This document shows positions 1-8,788 of a DNA stretch of 39,379 nt, in pieces. Numbering within the stretch: the stretch's first letter is position 1; each line of letters starts with the position of its first letter. This stretch comes from Methanobacteriota archaeon (GTDB taxonomy: Archaea > Thermoplasmatota > Poseidoniia > Poseidoniales > Thalassarchaeaceae). The stretch covers positions 1 through 39,379 of the forward strand of contig PATC01000050.1 in assembly GCA_002712285.1 (NCBI GenBank). The letters run 5' to 3'. The position numbers were made by a program, and so were the translations under genes. Below the pieces are notes generated by a model that saw nothing but the letters and a program-made list of their open reading frames with translations, made no database searches and was not told where the DNA came from.

Positions 1-1169
1 AAATCGGTGTGAACTGCGTAGGCTAGATCTTTTGCTGTAGCACCCTGTTTCACAAGAAGGGCATCTGGCAGGATACGTCCTTCACCATCAATCCACTTTG
101 ATTCGTCTTGAACCGGATAAGCCACGATACGATTCAATCGATTGAATACGACAGCAGATAGTAAGGAGACAACTCCTGTATCACCGAGTATGTCAACTCG
201 CTTCTGTAGCGCATCGAGTCCTTTGCGTTGAGCATCATTGATTTCAGCATCTTCACAGATAGAAAAGCAATTATCTCCTGGCCGATAGTCTATTGCTCCA
301 GCCTTGGCGGCTCGACGAAGTGCAAGTTCTGTCTCAGCTGACGTAGCTTGAATGAGTCCTCCTTGATCCTCAACTTTCTTCTGGAGCGATAACCAAGTTT
401 CAGGTGATGTGAGATCTGCTTTGTTAGCCGCGATATGTACTGGAAAGAGCTTCTGACGAAATTTTGCTGCTAAACTGCGAACTATATCATCAGGCCAAGA
501 CCAGGGAACTGGGAGGTCAGGATGTTCAGAGGTGAAGGCATTGAGAGTCTGAGATACAACGGATTCAGTGGCTCCGAGTCCACTCAACTGATCATGGATG
601 TAACGAACCAAAGCATTCTGTCCCTCTGCTTGGGCTCGTCTTGCACCTCTGGACCAAGACCCAGTCAAGATATTAGCAATCCACGCATCAAGTTCCCCGA
701 TGAGAAAGTCATGCTCCTCTATTGGGTCACATGCCCCTTTTCCAGAGGGATTGCCCTCTAGATCAGTAGTCCCTGAAGCATCTATGACTTGGATTAGAGC
801 ATCACAATTAGCGAGATCAGACAGAAATTGATTTCCACGTCCTCGGCCACTGTGTGCTCCGGGAACAAGTCCCGCAACATCGACAAGAGTTACTGGAACG
901 ATTCGACGAAACCTCAAGCATGAACCAGAACGAGGCGTACAAACACTGCCTTCTCGTAATTCATCTGATTCAAAGGGACGACCATCCACTTCGGCCTTGT
1001 CAACGAGTTCTTTGCAGGCACAATCAGATTTCAGTGGGAGCCAAGCAACACCGACATTTGCATCTATTGTAGTGAAAGGATAGTTTGCAATCTCTACCGA
1101 GGTTTCGGTCAATGCTGCGAAAGTAGTCGACTTTCCAACGTTTGGTTTGCCAACCAAACCGATCTTCAT
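1..1169 (-). CDS. YchF/OLA1-like archaeal TRAFAC GTPase, C-terminus truncated by window edge
   Basis: Reverse-strand translation from ATG at 1169 (not in ORF track because the stop lies outside): MKIGLVGKPNVGKSTTFAALTETSVEIANYPFTTIDANVGVAW...VTLVDVAGLVPGAHSGRGRGNQFLSDL...AANKADL; G1 GKPNVGKST, G3 DVAGL, G4-like NKAD, open frame to position 1. Confidence 0.93.
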   Translation of the reverse strand, partial: MKIGLVGKPNVGKSTTFAALTETSVEIANYPFTTIDANVGVAWLPLKSDCACKELVDKAEVDGRPFESDELREGSVCTPRSGSCLRFRRIVPVTLVDVAGLVPGAHSGRGRGNQFLSDLANCDALIQVIDASGTTDLEGNPSGKGACDPIEEHDFLIGELDAWIANILTGSWSRGARRAQAEGQNALVRYIHDQLSGLGATESVVSQTLNAFTSEHPDLPVPWSWPDDIVRSLAAKFRQKLFPVHIAANKADLTSPETWLSLQKKVEDQGGLIQATSAETELALRRAAKAGAIDYRPGDNCFSICEDAEINDAQRKGLDALQKRVDILGDTGVVSLLSAVVFNRLNRIVAYPVQDESKWIDGEGRILPDALLVKQGATAKDLAYAVHTD

Positions 1170-1178
1170 GGGGTCAGT

Positions 1179-2912
1179 TCACTCCTCTTCTGAGAGGTGT
1201 GTAGGGCCCACGTTATCATCCTCTTCGTCACTGTTTTCTGGAGAGATCATTGTATCGAGTGTTAGCCCAGCAGTAAGGAGATCTCGCACAGTTGTAGGTC
1301 CGGCGAGAACGTAGTCACTGGGTCCGAGAACATCGAATCGTGGTTCGAGTGTTCCAGCAGGTGCGCCCGTTGAGGCACTTCTGATAACATTCTGAGTGAT
1401 GAACAAGACACCAATAACAGCACCATAGAATAAAACAGAGGAAATTGGCATTAGTTCGCTCGCTGTGCTGCTCACAGCTCCTTCAATTTCTGTCTCAGCG
1501 AGAACCATTGCTTCAGCAAAAGAGATGTTTGCGAAGTCGGCAACTAATGAGAATACGAAGGCACCAATAGATCCTACAGCAAGGAAGTAAGTTGCTCGAC
1601 GCCCTTCTTTCTGACTGTCAAGTTCACGTCCTGTAATATCAGGTAGGATAGCGAGGACACCACCTAGAATAAGCGGAATGTAAGAGCCCCATAGAGAACC
1701 GAGGCGAATGCTCGACATTGCAGTTGCGAGTTCACCAGAACCTGAAATAGAGTCTAGAGTAGTGAATAGAGATGCAATAGCGAAGATAGGCGTCATTAGT
1801 GCGCCGAAGGCAATCATCGTCAGGGCTGTATCTTCAAACAAAGCACCACTGCGACGGATTGCAGTGAGTACGTTACCTGCGAACATGAATGTGACTGGAA
1901 CAGACAGCGCCATCAATGTGGAGAGTACCAAGGTTCCGGTGCAGGAAGCATCAGTACCACATGTTGCGAGGCTAAGGCCACTGGTTACACCATGGTCTAG
2001 AGGGCCCAGTGCGATGTCAGCGAATCCAAGTAATGCAGGGTCATAACCACTAGGAGATACAGTTAGGATTGTGCCAATTAACGTCAAACCAATCAGAGAA
2101 CGACTTGGTAGCGGCTGTCCTGTGCTTGCAGGAATTGCATAGTAAACAAGTCCGAATGCCGCACCACCAAAGTAGATTCCACTTTGGAGCATGAGCATCA
2201 TCCAAAGCGTAGTAGATGCATTATCGGGTCCATTCACAATGAATCCAATCTGTGCAGCAAAGTAGCCAATCATACCGAATAGGAAGAACCATTGTGGAAT
2301 CTCAATCCGTCCTTCTTGTTCCCTGACTGTTAGTAGAACATTTGCGATGATGGCAAGGGCGGCCAATGCAACCAATGAATTTCCGCCAAAAGCGACTAGA
2401 TCTCCGATATCGTTGCCAAATTGAGTACCGATAATTGCGGTAAAAACACCCAATGAGGTCACCATTGCCATCAGACCAGCATTTCCTTCTGATGCGAGAG
2501 GATGATTTGCCAATCGCGGAATTATGTGGAGTGCTGCACCGATGAGCATCATGTGTATGCCGCCAGCAAAGGTTGCGAATACAGAGGGTACAAAGGCAGA
2601 GTCACCAGTAATGTCCCAACTCCATGATTGTAGGCTGTAGAGATCGTTTGGAGAATGTCCAAGCCAGAGGTCTACGAAAGTGATACTCGCACCGACAAAA
2701 AGCCAAACTAGTCCATGATGAATCCAACTTGAGGACGCGCTGCCAGAGCGCCCTTCTAACAAGGTTGCACCAGGGCCAAGCGCTTTTCCAAGCATAAATC
2801 CGGTCATGCCAGCGAGAGCATCACCAACGAATCCCATGCCATTGCGTAGAAGCCATGCAAAGAGAACTAGGACCCCCCAAAAGATTAGCATCATCTGAAT
2901 GATTGTATCCAT
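1179..2912 (-). CDS. Polytopic membrane protein, heme-copper oxidase subunit I (CcoN/cbb3)-like fold, apparently lacking ligand histidines
   Basis: 577 aa, ~12 or more hydrophobic segments; segments such as [24 protein letters not shown] and [33 protein letters not shown] parallel CcoN NWFYL... and [31 protein letters not shown]. Confidence 0.7.
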   Translation of the reverse strand: [577 protein letters not shown]

Positions 2913-2921
2913 TGTATCACT

Positions 2922-3200
2922 TCACTCCTGTACCGCCCTGAACAAAACGTTCGCCAAGATAGAGAATAAACCTAACATGATTCCAAGGATGAAGAACCAG
3001 ATACTGCTGTCCATTACTCCAATCACAAGAGGTACGACATCACTGATTACTGGAAGGCCGTGTCCAGGGAATAGAATCTCATACAGAACAAGAAATAAGA
3101 GCAGTGCGACAGCTCCGAAACTAACGACAGTTCTCCCAAGTTCAGGTTCCTCATCTGAGCGCATGTAATCAAGCAGGCCGTATCCGCCGTCGTCTTCCAT
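2922..3200 (-). CDS. Small membrane protein (2-3 TM), operonic with the CcoN-like protein
   Basis: MEDDGGYGLLDYMRSDEEPELGRTVVSFGAVALLLFLVLYEILFPG...; ORF open to 3236, but ATG at 3200 looks the better start; 9 nt before the downstream gene. Confidence 0.75.
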   Translation of the reverse strand: MEDDGGYGLLDYMRSDEEPELGRTVVSFGAVALLLFLVLYEILFPGHGLPVISDVVPLVIGVMDSSIWFFILGIMLGLFSILANVLFRAVQE

Positions 3201-3244
3201 TAATTGGTCCCCCAAGAAACACTCACAGTTGAGCATTCTTTGCC

Positions 3245-3284
3245 ACCATTCTGCCGCCCTTAAGCGTTGGGCGGTATCAATGGT
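3245..3284. other. Bipartite inverted repeat / stem-loop
   Basis: ACCATT-ctg-CCGCCC-ttaagcgtt-GGGCGG-tatc-AATGGT: 6 bp + 6 bp perfect arms separated by a 3/4 nt internal loop, in the intergenic gap downstream of RaSEA and upstream of the 2922-3200 gene. Confidence 0.7.
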
Positions 3285-3307
3285 CTAAAAGGGATGAAGG
3301 AATCAGA

Positions 3308-4456
3308 TCAAGGCGCTCGAAGAATGTCTGTTACAGGTGCTCTTCGATTACGCCCAATTCCCATAGGAGTAGGTAGCGATTGGTCAAGTTTGATTTCTGT
3401 ATGCCAGTGAGTTCGGCATTCGCAATCAATACCCTCGAATTCACGTAAATCTGCGGAAACGCTGTACCGTTCAATGGCTGCCGCAGCCTCTCTATCACAG
3501 GTCCCACAATTGTGCGATCCTCGAATCATTCCTGCCGCTGTGGGATGGATGATAACACGTGTTCCCGTACCGGCTTTTTCCGCCGATACTGGTTGAACAT
3601 CATCATGCACATCTTCGATGAGTTGAATGAGACTCCACAGCCAAGGAGGACGGTAATGTCGAGCGCGATGAATCCGATCCACGATTGTTTTCTTTTGGAT
3701 GTTCATCGGATTAATTGAGATTTCATCAGATAAGGGGGCCACAGCCCGAATCCATTTCCCTGTCTGGGCAATTGCATCACCTTCGCTCATGAATGGTGGT
3801 TTGAATAGAAGATATGTCTTCACTCTCAAGCCGTATTTTCGTAAATTATCTGCAGCACGGTGCCATTGTTTTGTATTGAAGCCCTTGTTGCAATGGAATC
3901 GAAGGACATTATCATCGTAGGCTTCCAAACCTATTGCAACGGTACACCCTGGATGTTGTTCTGCAACCCATTGGATTTTTTCCTCCTTGCAAAGATGTGC
4001 TTGTGCTTCAATAACTAAATGAAGCCCTCTTTCGTAAGTTTCTCGAAGGACAGTTTCCTGCCAATCCGCGGGATTTTCTCGATCTTCAAAGAAGGTTCCA
4101 GAAGTGTAGACCTTTACCATTTTACAATCTTCGAAATCATTGGTTCGTCGTTTTGCTTCTTCCCATTGGGCATGCAAATCTTCACTTGTTACATCGTCAC
4201 GTACATCGTTGAAGTAACCACAGAAAGTGCAACCACTCTTCCACCACCATTCACATCCCCTAGTTCGAAGAATCACCGTGACTGCTGTGCATGGAGTACC
4301 ATCAGGCAGACGTTCAGGAGTAGTGTAAACGGTAGCCGGCTTAGAGGCGTCCCATGATTCACGGAAGCGAATTGATTCCGGTGTATTTTCCGGCGCTTTC
4401 ACCAAATGGTGAATCTTGACCGCTCGGTCATCGGTGCCGAGAAGCCCTCCTGTCAT
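3308..4456 (-). CDS. Archaeosine biosynthesis radical SAM protein RaSEA-like
   Basis: 382 aa; TVILRTRGCEWWWKSGCTFCGYFNDVRDDVTSEDL..., Cys-rich radical SAM motif (CxxxxxxxCTFC); C-terminal CGTCD/CEC cysteines. Confidence 0.85.
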   Translation of the reverse strand: MTGGLLGTDDRAVKIHHLVKAPENTPESIRFRESWDASKPATVYTTPERLPDGTPCTAVTVILRTRGCEWWWKSGCTFCGYFNDVRDDVTSEDLHAQWEEAKRRTNDFEDCKMVKVYTSGTFFEDRENPADWQETVLRETYERGLHLVIEAQAHLCKEEKIQWVAEQHPGCTVAIGLEAYDDNVLRFHCNKGFNTKQWHRAADNLRKYGLRVKTYLLFKPPFMSEGDAIAQTGKWIRAVAPLSDEISINPMNIQKKTIVDRIHRARHYRPPWLWSLIQLIEDVHDDVQPVSAEKAGTGTRVIIHPTAAGMIRGSHNCGTCDREAAAAIERYSVSADLREFEGIDCECRTHWHTEIKLDQSLPTPMGIGRNRRAPVTDILRAP

Positions 4457-4552
4457 CGTTTCTCGGAAGGCGTTTGAGTGATAGGTATTTGCATAGATGA
4501 TTCAGCATTATACGGTTGCATGTTGATATGCTAATGGCTCTCTGCGAGAAGT

Positions 4553-6400
4553 ATGGCTGGGGTTATTGCAACAACAGAATCGATAGATGAAGTAGATGTT
4601 TCTGCGTTACTTCAAGACATGTCTCCTGAGGAGAAAAAGGCCCTCAAGGGATGGTATCTTTACGATTTTGCAAATCAGGCATTTGCTCTCACAGTAGTCA
4701 CAGTAGTCGCTCCAATGCTGACTGCAAGCTTGTTCAATACTGCTACTGGTGGTGGCACCGAATTCTTTGGTGCAAATATAACCGGTGCTTCCTACTATTC
4801 TCTCGTTCTCACAGCCTCTAGTTTGTTTATTGCACTCTGTAGCCCAATCCTAGGTGTAATCGCTGATCGTGTACCCATCAAAAAGAAGATTCTCTGGGTT
4901 TACACGATTGTTGGTGTAATTTTCACTGCTCTCATGGGATTGGCTCCTTTCATGGGCGATACTGCCTATATTTGGCTAGCAATTTTCATTGTGATTGGAA
5001 ATATTGGTTTTGCAGGCGGGAATGTGATTTACTACGCTTTCATGCCATACTTAGCCCCACGTGAAGCGATGGATCGAGTATCTTCAGTTGGTTATGTGTA
5101 TGGATTTGGTGGAGGTTGCCTCATTCTAATTGTGCACTTACTCGTTCTGATTGGACCACTACCTGAGTCTGTTTCTCTGAACATGAAGATGTGCTTTGTT
5201 TTCGTTACATCGGCACTTTGGTGGTTTGGTTGGGGGCTCCCTCTGTTCAGAAACACCCCAGAACCTGAAATTCCGAATCCTACTGAGTTTGACGGTGTAG
5301 GTGATGCAATCAAGGTTGCAGTGAATCAAGTGATTACGACCTTCCGTGAAATTCGAAAGTTCCCGGTTCTTTCGCTATTTTTGGTTTCATATTTGTTATT
5401 CTATGATGGTGTAAACACAATTGCTGCAATGGCAAGCGCATACGGAGATTCTGTACTTCGTCTACCTCCTTCAGCCGTTATGTTTCTACTGTTAACCGTG
5501 AATCTTGTAGCTATCCCAATGTCCTATGTTGGAGGTCGAGCCGCGGAGCGATTCGGCACTAAGAAAGTACTCAGCTCAGCTCTTATGGTCTATTGCGTCG
5601 CTGCAATCCTTGCAACTGGTTTCGCTCCCTTACCGATGGAAGATAACCACGATGTCCATGATTTCCAGTTCAATTTTGATGAGGATAACGACATGTATGA
5701 CATCGCCGTTCTATACAATAAGGAGGCCTGTTGCACTGCGAATTCTTGGTTTTCCTTGAATGGTGAAGGTGACGCTGCTTTCCGAGAAACTTACTTCACT
5801 TATCTTACTGATACAACGATTGAGAGTGCAAATTCAAACACAGATCATACTCGTATGTCATTGACAAAAGAGGAAGCATCCGAGATGACTGCGTTAATGT
5901 TGAACAATACAAATCACAGATTCTCTTTCTCATTCATTGGTGGCCCTGAGGATGGAAAGCAATCTGTTGGTGACAATCATCCAGCCAATTTAGGAGATGG
6001 CCCATTAGACGGTTGGGCGATGTTCATGCGAGACAATCTTTGGGGACCACTAGGCATGACAGTAACATTGCAATTTGTTTTCCTTGGAATGATGGTGGGC
6101 ATGGTGATGGGTACTGCGGGAGCACAGGCTCGAAGTTTGTTCTCTCTACTAATTCCACGGACAAGAACGACTGAGTTCTTTGGTTTCTTTGGATTCATTG
6201 GGAAGGCAGCAGCAGTCATTGGACCTCTCGTTTATGCAATGACTGTGGCAGTATCTGATGATCGAGTTGCGATTCTAACAATTGTCGCTGTAATCCTTGC
6301 TGGAACTGCACTTTTCACACGCGTAGATATCGAGAAAGGTATTGCTGAGGCCGAGGCAGAAGACGCGAGAAATATGAACAAGTCAAGAGAGGCAGAGTGA
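4553..6400 (+). CDS. MFS transporter, UMF1/Atg22-like, with a large non-membrane insertion
   Basis: 615 aa; KGWYLYDFANQAFALTVVTVVAPMLT N-terminus typical of the UMF1 family; ~130 aa hydrophilic insert (LPMEDNHDVHDF...GPLDGW). Confidence 0.85.
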   Translation: MAGVIATTESIDEVDVSALLQDMSPEEKKALKGWYLYDFANQAFALTVVTVVAPMLTASLFNTATGGGTEFFGANITGASYYSLVLTASSLFIALCSPILGVIADRVPIKKKILWVYTIVGVIFTALMGLAPFMGDTAYIWLAIFIVIGNIGFAGGNVIYYAFMPYLAPREAMDRVSSVGYVYGFGGGCLILIVHLLVLIGPLPESVSLNMKMCFVFVTSALWWFGWGLPLFRNTPEPEIPNPTEFDGVGDAIKVAVNQVITTFREIRKFPVLSLFLVSYLLFYDGVNTIAAMASAYGDSVLRLPPSAVMFLLLTVNLVAIPMSYVGGRAAERFGTKKVLSSALMVYCVAAILATGFAPLPMEDNHDVHDFQFNFDEDNDMYDIAVLYNKEACCTANSWFSLNGEGDAAFRETYFTYLTDTTIESANSNTDHTRMSLTKEEASEMTALMLNNTNHRFSFSFIGGPEDGKQSVGDNHPANLGDGPLDGWAMFMRDNLWGPLGMTVTLQFVFLGMMVGMVMGTAGAQARSLFSLLIPRTRTTEFFGFFGFIGKAAAVIGPLVYAMTVAVSDDRVAILTIVAVILAGTALFTRVDIEKGIAEAEAEDARNMNKSREAE

Positions 6401-6404
6401 TTTC

Positions 6405-7124
6405 TTGCGTATTTTTGATGTCGTTCAGCATGTGCTGACGACAATTTTCTTTTTTCTCGCAGCCATTATTTGGGGAGCAGCTCTTATTCCACCGATTTTT
6501 GGTATGATATGTCTCTGGACGGAGAGCGCAAATTGGGATCCCTTGGTTCGTTCAGTTGCCCTAGGTTTTGGTACAGGTTTGAGTTACATTGCATGGGTCG
6601 GTCTTCTACTTCTGGAAATTGGATTGATTGGAGCTATTCTGAGGCCTCGTCTCCCAGAGGGTCGAGTTCCTTTGAGGTCCTTTACAACAATACGATGGGG
6701 TATGATAGGGGCTCTCCACAGGATGGCCATCAACCAATTAGGACTAGTTATCCCATCTTACATCGGTTCGTTCTATTACCGATTGATGGGTTGCAAGGTA
6801 GGCAAGGGCGCGCAATTGAATTCTACTTCTATCAATGACAGTTTCATGGTTTACATTGGAGATCGAACTGTGATTGGCGGTGGAGCAGCAATCAACGGAC
6901 ACATTGTCGAAAAAGGTGAACTTGTTTTATCTCCCGTTAGAATAGGTAAAAACTGTGTTATTGGTTCGGGTTCGTTCATCAATCCGGGATGTATGATTGG
7001 AGACGGTTCTGTTCTCGCTTCTCGAGCAGTTCTCCCAAAGTGGACGAACATTCCACCAGGTGAGATTTGGGGAGGCATCCCAGCACGTCGAATCCGTTCA
7101 AGGAATGTTACAGAAGAGGAATAA
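6405..7124 (+). CDS. Membrane-anchored left-handed beta-helix (hexapeptide repeat) acyltransferase-like protein
   Basis: TTG start; N-terminal TMs then MGCKVGKGAQLNSTSINDSFMVYIGDRTVIGGGAAINGHIVEKGELVLSPVRIGKNCVIGSGSFINPGCMIGDGSVLASRAVL hexapeptide repeats. Confidence 0.85.
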   Translation: MRIFDVVQHVLTTIFFFLAAIIWGAALIPPIFGMICLWTESANWDPLVRSVALGFGTGLSYIAWVGLLLLEIGLIGAILRPRLPEGRVPLRSFTTIRWGMIGALHRMAINQLGLVIPSYIGSFYYRLMGCKVGKGAQLNSTSINDSFMVYIGDRTVIGGGAAINGHIVEKGELVLSPVRIGKNCVIGSGSFINPGCMIGDGSVLASRAVLPKWTNIPPGEIWGGIPARRIRSRNVTEEE

Positions 7125-7128
7125 TTTA

Positions 7129-8643
7129 CTATTCTGTGAAAACAATAGCTTCGGGTGTTTGAATCTCAGGATCTGAAGGTTTTGACCCAGTGTAAATTGA
7201 TACTAGAATAGTTACAAGAGTACTTGCAATCAGTGCAGATAGGAATACATTCAGATTTGCTAATCCGTATTCATTTACAGGTTTGTAGATATATTCGACA
7301 CCTTTCATGAAGTTCTCAGTGTATGTGCCGTAAATAATCACACCCAAGAATCCGGAAAATGCTCCTGCAAGTGCACCTTCAGATGTGATTTGATTCCATA
7401 GGGTTAGGAGAACGGGTGCTACGGTAGCGGCCGCCAATAAATCAGCAAACAGAAAGATTCCGAATACACTTGTAGCATCAAAGGTAAATCCGAACACAGT
7501 CGGTCCAGTTGCGAGATAAACAGCAACTGGCATCATACCTATTGTAGCGATGCGAGCATGGGAAATTTCCATTCGACCATCGGATAAATCACGCGCAACT
7601 GAAGCAGTAATCGCATTCAACAAAGTATCTGCGCTTGAACAGACCAACGCTACTGCTAGAACAAGGAAGAGGATGAGAATAAGGGTCCCAGCATCAGAAA
7701 TTAAGATGAAGAAAGCAGAGGATGGGTCGTATACATCTCCGAACATTGGAGCACCTCTGCCAGCAACAATAGTTCCAAGGATTCCCATAATGAGAACAAG
7801 AGGGAACACCATCGCTGAGGCAATCAATGCGCCTCTTTGTAGCGCTTCAGGTGATTCAGAAGCATAGGTACGTTGCCAGTTACCTTGAGAGAACATTTCA
7901 GCTGCTGTGATAGCTATAACCAAAGCTAATCCGGAGGCGAATGAGTCCATGTAACTCATGCTACCAATGCTCCATTCATCTTCTGGATTGATTGCCTTTG
8001 CTTGGTCTACCCAGACACCGATTCCATCTCCGAATACTTGGGTCATCAGCAAGATTCCGAGTCCAGTAAGTAGAGCAATTACCATGAGTGCTTGGATACG
8101 ATCAGTTGCTAGCGATGCTGGAAGACCGCCTAGAGCAGTATATCCAGCGGTTGCTATTGCGATTAGAATCATTGGAATCAATGGATCTAGACCACCAAGA
8201 ATTGCACTTGCCTTCCCAATGGCAGTAAATTCAGCGAATAGGAATGTGAACATGTAGAGAATTGAGATTATTCCGACGTACACCTGCATTGGCCTACCCA
8301 ACCTCGCTCGGACATAGTCAGCCAGAGTGATACCCTCAGGAAGAGATGCACGGATTCTTGGCCCGACATAGGCGAGAAGAAGAAATGGAGTTGCTGCTGA
8401 TACAGCGTAACCAGTTACATCCCAGAATCCTCCCCAATAGCCAACCTCACTTGGTCCGAATAGAATCCAAACACCCATGCCTGATGCAAATAGGCTCAAT
8501 GCAACGCGCACAGAGGTTTGCGAACCTCGAGCTGCAAGGTACTCATCAACCTCGATATCCTTTCCTTCAGTCGCTCTGTATCCAATATATCCGAAGATTC
8601 CAATTGTCAAAATCAGGAATCCGTATGCAAGTGTTTGTTCCAT
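7129..8643 (-). CDS. Sodium:solute symporter (SSS) family, predicted thiamine or thiamine-precursor transporter (ThiV-like by regulation)
   Basis: MEQTLAYGFLILTIGIFGYIGYRATEGKDIEVDEYLAARGSQ... SSS family; ATG at 8643 lies immediately after a TPP riboswitch; the upstream extension to 8709 in the ORF track is riboswitch sequence. Confidence 0.88.
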   Translation of the reverse strand: MEQTLAYGFLILTIGIFGYIGYRATEGKDIEVDEYLAARGSQTSVRVALSLFASGMGVWILFGPSEVGYWGGFWDVTGYAVSAATPFLLLAYVGPRIRASLPEGITLADYVRARLGRPMQVYVGIISILYMFTFLFAEFTAIGKASAILGGLDPLIPMILIAIATAGYTALGGLPASLATDRIQALMVIALLTGLGILLMTQVFGDGIGVWVDQAKAINPEDEWSIGSMSYMDSFASGLALVIAITAAEMFSQGNWQRTYASESPEALQRGALIASAMVFPLVLIMGILGTIVAGRGAPMFGDVYDPSSAFFILISDAGTLILILFLVLAVALVCSSADTLLNAITASVARDLSDGRMEISHARIATIGMMPVAVYLATGPTVFGFTFDATSVFGIFLFADLLAAATVAPVLLTLWNQITSEGALAGAFSGFLGVIIYGTYTENFMKGVEYIYKPVNEYGLANLNVFLSALIASTLVTILVSIYTGSKPSDPEIQTPEAIVFTE

Positions 8644-8645
8644 TT

Positions 8646-8720
8646 TTCTCCCTCCGCTGGCATTATCCAGATCAGGTTTTGGGTCGTCGCCAAAGCGACC
8701 TCTCAGCAAGTGCTCCCCAG
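8646..8720 (-). promoter_or_regulatory. TPP (THI-box) riboswitch
   Basis: Minus-strand RNA: ACUGGGGAGCACUUGCUGAGAGGUCGCUUUGGCGACGACCCAAAACCUGAUCUGGAUAAUGCCAGCGGAGGGAGAAAAAUG. Contains the conserved GGGG...GCUGAGA...ACCC...CCUGAUCUGGAUAAUGCCAGCG-AGGGA core, a short P3 (GC-ACUU-GC) and an extra GUCGC/GCGAC stem. Confidence 0.97.
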
Positions 8721-8788
8721 TAATTAATTCTCAATGTTGGAACTGCTTGAATATTCCTTATTGGAAGTATACTAGAATCTCTTTCAAA

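Noticed and set aside
522-1072. Plus-strand ORFs at the window start
   Set aside because: Antisense to the YchF-like GTPase, whose frame is open through the region.
8346-8723. Plus-strand ORFs across the SSS N-terminus and riboswitch
   Set aside because: Shadow frames antisense to the transporter and TPP riboswitch.
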